This document shows positions 22,281-32,072 of a DNA stretch of 64,000 nt, one piece after another; the stretch's first letter is position 1; each line of letters begins with the position of its first letter. This stretch comes from Laburnicola sp. R22_1. Taxonomy: Eukaryota; Ascomycota; Dothideomycetes; Pleosporales; Didymosphaeriaceae. The notes under the pieces are model-generated. The model was not told where the DNA came from, did no database searches, and saw only the letters and a list, made by a program, of their open reading frames with translations. The stretch is from NCBI GenBank assembly GCA_014281115.1, contig JACONQ010000008.1, positions 248,001-312,000 on the forward strand, in the 5' to 3' direction. The position numbers were made by a program, and so were the translations under genes.

Positions 22281-24818
22281 TTGTCTTGGTGGGTTTATGC
22301 TATCGAGTGAAGGCTAATTATACGCAGTTTTACTGGGATGACACGAGACGCTTTTTGTCATCTTACGACGACGGCTCAATAACCCCGATTGCGGATCACG
22401 ACTGCCTTTCTCTGCATTACGCTCGTTACGATTCCACACGGTTCCGTTTTTGAGATTTACATTTACATTTTTCCCAAGACGCAATTTTAGCGCCTTTTTG
22501 TGTATGCTGTCTGCTTTTTTTTTTAAAGATTCGATTCGATTCGCGTCGTAGCTCGATGTCTTTGTGCTCTTTTTCTTTTCCTTTGCTGTTGGGAAGATTG
22601 GTAGCCAGCGTCTGTGGGGTGTTTTGGGATTGGGATTGGGATTGGTTGGGGCGGGCCTTTTTTTTATGGGTTAAAAGGTGTGGGTGCTCAGGGATTTGGG
22701 TGGGTAGGGCTGGCTGAGTAGGGTAATTTTTCGGGTATACGGGGGTCTTGGGATTGGGATTGGGATTGGGATATGGGATTTTACACTGGGATGGCATGGC
22801 ATGGCATGGCATGGGATTTTTTTTGGCATTGAACCCATTGGGAAATTTAGATTCGTCATGCATGTGTGGTTATGATTGGGTAGGATAGGATACGATGTAA
22901 TACGATGTGGATGATTTGATATGGTGTGCTGTGTAGGGGTGGAGGTGTAGGTTTGGGGAAGGTTTTTGTGATGGATGGGTGGATGGGAGGGTGTTGATTC
23001 ATGGATTGGGTGTTTGCGTGGGTGCGTGGTTAGTTATCTATGGTTGATTTCGCTGTACGATTTTCTTAGACGGGTTTGGTTTAGTGTGGTGCGTGGATGG
23101 TAGATGGATAGCTAGCGCGGGTGGTGGGTAAGGTTAAGGCTAAGGGTAAAGCTCGAAGTCAAGGTTGGGGTATCAATTGCTTGCTTGCTTGCTTGCTTGC
23201 GCTTCTACTGCTAACCTAGATAGACTGACTGCGTGGTCCCCCACGGGGCCCGTTGTCTTATCCGCATGCATGTACCACCTAACTATAAACATAAACATGG
23301 ACGTGCGAAGTACATTCCTATCCTTGGAGATAGCTTCGTTTGTGAGGCCGTTCAGATGGGAGAATTCTATTCATATGTGATGGTGTGGTTTGTGTGTGGG
23401 TGGGTGGGCACGGTAGGTATGCAAGGTTATAACGCTAGATAGAAGAATAGGTAGAGGAGAGGAGAGGAGACTGGACTGGACTGGACTGGACTGGACTGGA
23501 GTAGCTCGTTGGTCACTCCGCTGGCGCTAGCGCTGGCTGGATTACGGGCGTGCTACGTATGTACCTGGTTGAGTGTGGCACGGTGGTTTGTTGAGATGGG
23601 GGTGGGATGGGATGAGGCGGGTTGGTTTTTCATTGGAGCGCGGGAATAATCCGAGAATGAGTGTGTACTTGCATGCAGGTGTGTGGCATTGGAGTTGGGG
23701 GGGGGGAGGGGGGGGAATGTGGGAAGGCGGGGTGGGGTGTGTGGCACGGGGCGAGGGGTTTGTGCGATCGAGAGAGGAATCGCAATCGGTCGAGGGAATC
23801 GGATTGCGAGGGGTGGTGGAGGTATTGTTTTCGGGGCGAGGGGTTTGTGCGATCGAGAGAGGAATCGCAATCGAGAGAGGGAATCGGATTGCGAGGGGTG
23901 GTGGAGGTATTGTTTTCGATGATGGTGGGCTGTGGTGGGATTGCTTTCTTGGCGTAAGGCGAGGGCTGGCTGGGATAGGGAGTTGGTAGCTAGAGTCTCT
24001 GGCTGGGATGGGGTGGGGTGATTGGGTGGGAGGGTGGATGGTTGAGCGTTGTCTGTTTTTGGGCATCACGATTGACGAGCGGAGCGGCGCGCGGGTCGAG
24101 ACCGGCGGGGAAGGGGGAAGATGTAGCTGGCCGCTGGCTGCCGGTCAGAGAGCAGGGTAGCATGCTGCGTGCGTGCGGAAATGCAGAAGATTTGGGACTC
24201 CGCTTTGTGTAGCGACGGGTGATCTATTTCTACGTCTAGGCCATGGACGACGGAATATCTTGTAGGATCTGAGAATGCAAAGCAATAGATAGGTGCGGGG
24301 TGCGTTGCGCTGACGATACAATAGAAAGCGTCAGAGGGGATAAGTGTGGGAAGATGCGGTGCTCAACAAGACTGCGTGACACATTGGTGGCGCTTTGGCG
24401 CCACAGGTATTTATCGATGCGTGTTGCTTGAGAGCGTCAGAGCTTGGGGTTTTGTGTTAGTGTGATCAATGAGCGGGGGCGGAGGTGATTGTGAGCATGT
24501 TGTGGTAGTGTCGCTTACCGGGTGTAACGAGCAGATAATTGGTAGTCGTTGATCATGGGGAAAGGTTCGGGACGCTTGTTTGTGCATCGTAGAGTGGTTC
24601 TCCATATTTTCTTTCGTGATGGTACAGGGGGTGGCGAATTAGAAGTCGTGTAGCAGTAGATTGCGCGGAGTCGGGCTTGTGTACACGAGCAAGTCGGATG
24701 GTTTCCATAGGAATTCCATGGATTATAGAACATGGGTAGGGAAGTGCGGATGGAACTTCGATGGAACTTCGGGATCCGAAGATGATCTTCGGGTATCTGA
24801 GACGTGCCTAGAGGGCGT
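22281..24818. other. Long intergenic region rich in microsatellites
   Basis: About 2.5 kb with no gene recognised. It holds GGGATT-like runs (about 22626-22650, 22749-22770), GGCAT repeats (about 22790-22813), GCTT repeats (about 23178-23200), CTGGA repeats (23471-23500) and an 85-bp tandem duplication. The open frames seen in it are G/T- or C/A-rich and cover repeats, so they are not called. Confidence 0.6.
23751..23920. repeat. 85-bp tandem duplication
   Basis: The segment starting GCGAGGGGTTTGTGCGATCG occurs at 23751 and again at 23836. The copies differ only by a few bases near TCGGTCGAGG versus TCGAGAGAGG. Confidence 0.85.
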
Positions 24819-25725
24819 TTAAGGCAAAACCTCTTTCCCGTCAAAGTCCCAGCATTTACCCCTTCCTTCGATACCCACGTTCTTGACAACGTCGACTAAT
24901 CTTTCTGCTACCCAATCCCTGTCAAAGAGCTTGTCGCTCCTCACGCCGGTCCAGAACTCTTTGCTGAAGTCGGTCTTGACCGTGCCAGGGTGGAGAGCAA
25001 CCGCTATGGCCTTCTCTCCCGACGCTGTCTTCAGGTGATTGTCGAAAGTTTTTATTAATTGATTGACGCCGGCTTTCGCGGCGCGATAGCTGTACCAGCC
25101 ACCCAGTCGGTTGTCTGAAATGCTGCCTACGCGAGCAGACATTACTGCCATTGTGGAGATGTGCGGGAGGCCTTGCATTTCTTCCTCTTCATTGGTTCCG
25201 GACTTTTTTCTGGGAAGGAAAGGCGAAAAATGCTTGAGCATGAGCATTGGACCCAGGGTATTTGTGCGGAACGTTAACAGCGCATTCTCTGCATCAATCT
25301 GTGAAGGCGACCTTTCAGGAAATAGGACTCCTGGCACAATGAAAGCTAGTTGGAGGTGATTCGAGCTCTGGGGAAATTTGTCTTTGCAGGCTGCAGCAGC
25401 ATTCGCGATTGTTGATTCGTCTGTTTAGACTTGTGAGACCTTCTTCGCGTGTATATACGGCGGTCTTACCAAGGACATCCACCTCAAGCATGGTCAGCCT
25501 ATTTTCATCTACCTCCAGGCCTTCGAGCAACTGCTTCTTTGTATTTGCTAAGTCCTTTCGTGCTGTTGCTACTACGGGTGCTTTCGTTGTCTGTAGCACT
25601 CTTCTCGCGAGTGCGAAACCAATGCCTCGAGAGGCGGGAGATATGAGAGACCAAGGAACCATGATTCTTTTGTACGTTTCATGAGAAATGACTGCGAAGT
25701 CATACTGGGGGTTTGTTGTTGACAT
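24819..25725 (-). CDS. Short-chain dehydrogenase/reductase (SDR)
   Basis: Two exons (25725-25470, 25420-24819), 49-bp intron GTAAGA...AAACAG, 285 residues. Splicing restores the run LEVDVLDESTIANAAAACKD. The Rossmann signature is ASRGIGFALARRVL; the catalytic Ser lies in STMAVMSARVGSIS and the Tyr and Lys in YSYRAAK, followed by HPGTVKTDF. It should be a soluble NAD(P)(H)-dependent oxidoreductase; substrate unknown. The called Met gives 21 residues before MVPWSLISPASRGIG. A start at that second Met (25662) fits ordinary SDR length equally well. Confidence 0.87.
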
Positions 25726-26340
25726 GTGGATGCGGCGAGATCGATGATGACATCGCGACTTCCCACGGGAATCGGCTAGATCGGACTAGGTTAGCATGCA
25801 TTCGCAATGTTTCCTGGCACGTCTTCGCAACTTATTCCGTCAAAATCCCATTACACTTCGATACCGTCAAGGCTTCGTTTCTATTCCTCGCTTCTGGTTT
25901 TCAATCCTCAAGCTCCTCCATGACGATCTCACTGGAGACCAGTCCTCAAACAGACGTCTAGAATCTCTCGCCCAAGGCTTCCGTATACAGCGCTAGGGCA
26001 GGGAATATACCTAGAAATCCGCTTTGTGTGACTGCAACCGGCTGCTGAATTGGCACATGTCTCTTGGAACTGTTTGAATATGGGTATTGGAGAACTCTGC
26101 CAGTCGTTGGGTACAAGTTCTGAAAGGTTATAGGTGGCGGGACAAGAAGACTGGGAGATGCGGCGTATGTCTTATAGAGGTAGTGTAAACGATTAACGTT
26201 GTGAAGGTGCGCTATGGGCCCAGTCTACAGAGGCAGCATCAACAGCTGGTGAGAGACCCGTATAGGGAAGTCTATCACGTGAACTCTGCATCGGGTGGAT
26301 AATGCATGCATTTCACAAGGTATTCCACCTCTATCCACAA

Positions 26341-26428
26341 CTACAGGACAAAAGCTTGAGTACAGTTGGCCTTAATATTACTTATCCTGGGTTAACACAT
26401 TGAACCCAAAATTTTGCCCTAGTACTGT
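26341..26428 (-). repeat. Diverged duplicated segment, copy A (end of a possible small gene)
   Basis: It is about 70% alike to 29321-29410 in the same orientation; the SET gene lies between. On the minus strand the upstream end reads FTVLGQ and continues open to a stop (FNVLTQDK-stop). Copy B also reads FTVLGQ, with four third-position or synonymous differences in six codons. A minus-strand frame just upstream (26715-26458) has five Cys but no signal peptide, and runs in a different frame. This is perhaps the tail of a decayed small gene. Confidence 0.5.
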
Positions 26429-26457
26429 GAATTGGCAGTTGCCTTCAAAATCGACTG

Positions 26458-26715
26458 TCACGGCACCACGGAACAATCGTCCTTATGGAATTCAGTTACG
26501 ACCTTTGTGTTTATCTGATTGTTACAATTGAAATCATAGCCATGGAAAAGTTTGGGGGTTTCTAGGGGTATCGTGTGAGAGGTCAGATGCACGTTGCCAC
26601 AATATGCGCGTCCACGTGTAACCGTTACACAGGTTTGCTGTAGCAACAGTGCCCCACCATAAAAGGCGGTAAGGTCTACATCCGGCTTGCGTTCTTCAAC
26701 CCATCCACACCTCAT
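26458..26715 (-). pseudogene. Possible small Cys-containing gene remnant
   Basis: An 85-codon frame, MRCGWVEERKPDVDL to HKDDCSVVP, with scattered Cys and no signal peptide. Directly downstream, in another frame, comes an open stretch with VTVDFEGNCQFTVLGQ that resembles the C-terminal part of small secreted proteins and is echoed by copy B at 29321-29410. Either an intron I could not place or a frameshift joins the two. Weak evidence; it may not be expressed. Confidence 0.25.
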
Positions 26716-26769
26716 AGCTGTAAATCAAGTTTAGGATTTTTTACGAACACGCCAACACATTAGCCCACC

Positions 26770-29107
26770 ATGGACGTTCACGAAATTGAGGACCAGCACT
26801 CGCAGATGATGCAAGGCCAACTGCAGACTTTGCGACAGGCGCAAAAGCGGAAGGGTCAGCGCCCTCACGATCGGAAGCCCAGACAACTTGAATACATACA
26901 ATTTATGGCAGGGCTTACGGCAGCACAGCGGGTGGGCCAGGAACAAGGAAACTATATGATTCACACATCCTTCATCCCACCAGCATATCCGCCATGCATT
27001 ATGCCCCTCGCAGAGCTAAGCCCCATAGCCATCCGAGATCTTCAGCTTGAGACACACCATAGAGGTACCTACCTGCTTCTCCGCTCCATCACTCCACCTA
27101 GCCGCATGACGGCGATTATGGCACTGGGCGAAGATGAACGTGGTGATGTCGTCTTGCTACAATTGTACCAGCAGCTGGAAGAGAAAATCAGGAAAGCGGC
27201 AGATGTCGTTGATACTGGCACAGTCTTGCTGGTCAAGGAGCCCTATTACAAAGCCATGGCTAATGGGAGTTATGGTCTTCGTGTAGACCACATCTCCGAC
27301 GTGATCCATGTCGTCAAGAATGATTCCAAGATTCCCAAAGCGTGGCGCGCGCAAGTGCCCGAAGCCAAACGCACGGCTGAGTCATTGAAGCTGGAAGGAA
27401 ATTCTGCTATGGGAAAGGCCGAATACTCGCAGGCCATCACAAAGTACGCGCTCTGATGTAAGACATATCGATATTTGCTGAACAACTGGCACAGGTATTC
27501 GGATGCGCTCGCGCAACAAGCTACGACAGAAGAGATCAACATCATTAAACGCAATAGAGCGCTTGCATTTCTGAGAACCAAGCAGTTCGACGCTGCACTT
27601 TTGGATACAGGCTTCCCTGACTTCGGCTCCAATCCCTCCGAGAAGGCGCTATTCCGGGCAGCCGAAGCACTTTATCATCTGGGTCGGTTCAATGAATGCC
27701 GTGAAGTGCTTGAACAGCTTTGTGCCAGCTTTCCAAGCAATGAGCAAGCTTCGCAGACACTCGACCGAGCACGACGTCGATGCGCAGAGCAGAACACCGG
27801 AGAATACAACTTCAAGCACCTTCGAACAGAAGCTGAGAAACTTCGTCCTCCTCAGCTAGATCACGCTACTTACATTGGACCAGTCGAGATCAGAAGCGCA
27901 GCCAACAAGGGTCGCGGGCTGTTCGTCACTAAAGCTGTCAAGGCAGGGGATCTCCTTATGTGTGAGAAGGCTTTCAGTCATGCTTATGCGGATGAAAACG
28001 ATAAGACTAACTCAAGCATCACTTTCTTGATGAATCTTGAGACAAGCAAAGGCTTTATCGGTGGCCAGGCGGAGCTCATCAAAACCATTGTGCAGAAACT
28101 GCACAGCAATCCATCTCTGGCTCGAAAATTTACCACCCTGTACCATGGGGATTACGAAGCTGTGGCTACCTCTATGGTGGATGGCAAGCCAGTTGTTGAT
28201 ACGTAGGTTTTTCTCTTCAAAAGATATAGAGCGCAGCAAATACGTCTAGGGTATTAACTGGAGACACAGATTTCTTGTCGAGCGGATCATGAATCTCAAC
28301 GTCTTTGGATGTCCCTCAATTTCCAGTTTTCATGCTCATGCCCAACGGTTTGAAGACGCCTCTAAAGAGTCGGTTGCTTTTCACTCGTGCGGTATCTGGA
28401 CGCAGGCCTCATACATCAACCATAGTTGTACCAGCAATGCCCGACGATCCTTTATTGGCGATATGATGATCGTCCGGGCAACACAGGACGTCGAGCCTGG
28501 CACTGAAATCAGGTTCTGGTACAAGGGTCCTGCTGCCTCCAAAGACATGGGAAACGAATTCAAAAACTGGGGGTTTGCCTGTGATTGCGCCATCTGTCAG
28601 GACGCCAAGGAGACGACGCCTGCTGTCAAGAAGAGAAGGGAGACGTTGATGAAAGAATTGAAACGAGCGTGCGATGTACCCACAGAGTACGAAATACAGC
28701 CGCAGAAGATGGAGGCAATATTGGATACTGTGAACAAGACATACACGCAGCCTCCGGACAAGGTGCCTCGACTCCTACTCTGGGATCCACAACTTCTCCT
28801 CGCGCGTGTCTATTCTTCGAACAACCAGATCGAAAAGGGCCTGGCTGCTGTCGCTAAGGTCTTGACTGCGCTTGGCTTCATCATCCTTGGAGCGGACTTT
28901 TCTTCTGCACCCTTTAGAATTATCAAGTGGGGATTTGTTGTGGAACATCTGGTGGAAGTATTTCTGCATGCTAGGAATGCGTTCGGGGATATTGGCTCTC
29001 GGAGGGATTCTATGCAGGCGGAGCAATATGCAAGAGTTGCGTATAAGATGATAGTAGGAGAAGATACTTCCTTCGATTTATCCCACGGTGGGTTTGGTCA
29101 AAACTAG
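26770..29107 (+). CDS. TPR and SET-domain protein (putative lysine methyltransferase)
   Basis: Three exons (26770-27443, 27495-28202, 28270-29107), introns of 51 and 67 bp, 739 residues. The first splice rebuilds the TPR run AEYSQAITK-YSDALAQQ. TPR-like helices (about 205-330) follow an N-terminal part with the odd but reproducible YLLLRSITPPSRM. The SET domain begins at ANKGRGLFVTKAVKAGDLL, is split by a large insert, and closes with SYINHSCTSNARRSF, EIRFWYKG and the Cys cluster CDCAIC, which is the SMYD-like arrangement. Such fungal proteins methylate lysines of histones or other proteins; the substrate is unknown. No lesion seen. Confidence 0.88.
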
Positions 29108-29320
29108 GATTGCCATGGAGGAATTATCTTAGTCAGAACATGTTTGCATGTTCAGATAGTTGAGGGGAAAGGATAGCCAGAAACAATTTAATCAACTTCA
29201 ACATGGCTGAACTTATTGGGTGTTGGTTCAGGAGGTCGTGTTCGGTCGCCGATCCACTCCCTTCGCAATAATAGGATCATTGGCGAGAATCAATGATGCT
29301 GGCGGTCTCTGGGCCTACAG

Positions 29321-29410
29321 CTACAGATCAAAAGTTTGAGTACAATTGATCTTGGAATTGCTTATCCTGTGATACCACACCTTACACAAATTTGTCCTAA
29401 CACTGTAAAA
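29321..29410 (-). repeat. Diverged duplicated segment, copy B
   Basis: Partner of 26341-26428 on the far side of the SET gene. The minus strand reads FTVLGQICVRCGITG then stop. The shared FTVLGQ codons differ from copy A only synonymously, which suggests past selection on protein. An adjacent minus-strand frame (29639-29454) has Cys residues but no clear start. Confidence 0.5.
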
Positions 29411-29697
29411 CCCGTGCGAAATAGAACCAACACATATTCAAGACTGCACTGCCTCAAGCGAAAGGAAATGGCACAGGGCATTGAGACTGAAACAGTATAG
29501 CATTTGTAGGTATTTCGATAAAAGACCACCTTTCCGTCCTATCGAAGGCCCAACTCATTGGGTTCCTCCATTGGCAATCAGGACATGCAGCGTAAGGGGC
29601 CCAAAAAATCGTATGAGTCATGAATCTTCCGCTGATCACATTGCAAAATACCAGATAGCACCTCTATTCCAAACTCAAAAGTCGTCCCGGTTGGTAT

Positions 29698-29986
29698 TTA
29701 CTGGGCCGGATCGTCGCAGCCGCCAAGGCTGAAGTTGATGGAGCCAAGGGGGCAGCCGGAGTCGACCGAGTCCCTGCAAGCCTGGCTCGTGCACGACTCC
29801 TCTTTGAACTGTTCACGGAACTTGTTGGTGCGTTGCTGTGGTTGGAGTTAGCAAACGACTAGTCTCATCTTCGTTCACTGATCCTTGACAGAAGCAGATC
29901 TCGGAAGTCATTCATACCGGAGCAGCTGCCGCAAGGGAAGTCATAGCGGCCAGCGCGATAAGGACGGAGGTGAAGTTCATATACAT
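29698..29986 (-). CDS. Small secreted cysteine-containing protein (effector-like), two exons
   Basis: Exon 1 (29986-29918) encodes a signal peptide, MNFTSVLIALAAMTSLAAAAP, preceded by MY. An 82-bp intron (GTATGA...CCACAG, with CTAAC 15 bp before its end) leads to exon 2 (29835-29698), which carries QRTNKFREQF and then four Cys (ESC, QAC, SGC, GGC) to a stop after DDPAQ. Total 68 residues, about 47 mature. Exon 2 is too short to be found as an open frame alone. The intron falling just after the signal peptide is common in fungal secreted peptides. Size and Cys content fit effector candidates or peptides with disulfides; no family is recognised. Start may be either of two Met codons two residues apart. 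Confidence 0.65.
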
Positions 29987-32072
29987 GTTGTATTTGTAGA
30001 CTGTAGGAATGTAAAATGAAGCCAAGTGATAGTTGGAAAAAGGTGGAAGAAAGAATGGAATTGAAATGGACTGAATGTGTTGTTGGTGAGATCGACTGAA
30101 CACCTTAAAATCAGGGACGTCGACCTGACTTTAATACCTTAGGTAGCTGCAAGACAGATGGCGACCATCGACCCATGTGAGAGACGCAGTAACCAGATCC
30201 CGCTTGGGAGTGGACGCAGAACAACGGCTTGCCCGCGCATCGAAACACTTCGGAGGCGTGCCCAGACTGCCTGCAAACTCTTGCACGGAATAATGCGTAA
30301 TCAATTGCCTCTTCTTGCCTTATGCGTCTCAATGAGTTAGGCCGCTGGATCTTGGCAAGAGTCGCAACTCCATACTAGCGTGTTTGAGGTGGTGCTTCTT
30401 CTGTTGTTGTTGTTGTGGGGAAGCGCGGTCGCGATCCAAACGGTTTCGGTCTGATCGACGTGGTGAAACGCTAGCCCAGCTGTACCCCGCGTATGGATGT
30501 TCCAGAAGCATTCTACCTACAGCTATATTCGGGCATAATAGGTAGCTAGATATTCGAAAACAATCTTCGAAATTTTCGCACGGCCATACTTCCGAATATT
30601 ATGCTGTTAGGGCCTATTGATATGATATACATTATTGGAGATTTTTTATAAAAGTTTACTGGACTACTGCGTTGGTTTGCTACGGTGCGAGAAAAAGATT
30701 TGGGCTGTCCCTGGGGAAAGATTGGGCCAACTTGTACATGTACCTTTACGCAGTTCAATTAGGGCAAGAATCAAACTACATCCTCGGACATGAATATCGC
30801 GGTGCCGCACGAGTGTGGCTTAGGGCATTAAAGGTAATGCAGCTTGCTACCTAGACGGCGCACAAAACATTCCAGGCAAAGCATGATTCACGCACGAAAT
30901 GCGGCGCACAACCATAATCCCTCTAAGTCTATTCTACTCTCTAGGACACGTGACTCGTGAAGCATTTCCTTGGAACAACACTCGACTTTGTCATCCTGGT
31001 TGGAGTACTGAAGATTCTAGTGTATCGCGTGCAGTTACGTCTTTGGCCTTCACTACAGTATTAGCTACAATGCAGTTGTGACTAAGCTTAAGGCAGGCTA
31101 CCACGAATGGGACTCTTCGTCATGAATTAGAAGTGATATTGGGGGACTTTGCTACGGTACAAGCTTGGTACTCTAAAGCATGGCATCGCGAACTTTGATT
31201 CAAAGAAATAACCCTAACCTGTAACAATTTGGCTGATATACCCCGGTTATTGTCTTGCACAGCTGCTGCATACACGTTTGTGTAGCAGGAGATGAAGGGC
31301 TAGATGCGGCGTGGAACGCGCGGGGTAATTTATCATGGGGAGTATGGTGTTTGAACTGGAACATAATAGAACCTCACCTTAGGTGAGACTGATTGCGTTC
31401 TATCGAATTTCTTCATCTGTTTGGTTTTTCCAATCTTCCAGTATACTTGAATTGTTTGTGAGAGGAGTTCCGCATTGTTGAGCACACGTGCAGCATTGAG
31501 GAAAATCATATCCTGATCTCTTCCAACAGTCATCTGTCCTAGATTCTCGTATCATACAGCACAGGTTCCATCTAACTTTTATAGCATCTTAGACACAGAT
31601 TGTGCACCGTGTCGTTCGGATAGAGAAGAATATACCACCCCTCTCTACAGGGTTCGTGCTCCGCGTTAGACACCGGTCGTCAATTCGGATCTTGCATGTG
31701 CTTACGCTCTCCACATGTCGCACGGGACTAAACTCGAGTATGGCTTCCGCCACACGGTGGTGCCCTTTTATTAATAATGTCGTCGATGATGCGACCAATA
31801 CCTCTAGGTGGTTCAATGTCACAGTACCATTAGGAGGGGGCCTAAGTTGTTGGCATCAGCCTTCTTGTTAATGTATACGGCAACTTGGCAGGCCACAGTT
31901 TTTTGGACAAACAAAAGACAAGACTAGAGGTTTAGACGGCATTCGTAAGTCGAGCTATCAATCGTTGCCGCTACTATCAATCTGACCATGGTTTGACTGT
32001 CTAGAAAGCTCTGTGACAGGACGCTTTTCAGTCGCCATTCCAAGAAGTTCCCACACCAATATTGCCACCCAG
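29987..32072. other. Intergenic, no gene recognised
   Basis: About 2.1 kb of mixed composition with a GTT/CTT repeat near 30395-30416. Open frames (for example 31333-31533 and 31589-31822 on minus, 31602-31871 on plus) show nothing recognisable. Confidence 0.5.

Larger units (their letters stand above)
25726..26769. other. Intergenic between SDR and SET genes
   Basis: Promoter region for both divergent genes. It contains one copy of a coding-like duplicated segment (26341-26428) with an open frame next to it, described separately. Otherwise nothing recognised. Confidence 0.5.

Noticed and set aside
23542..24069. Pro-rich minus-strand frame of 175 codons
   Set aside because: Covers the 85-bp tandem duplication and C/A-rich sequence; the reading is repeat sequence.
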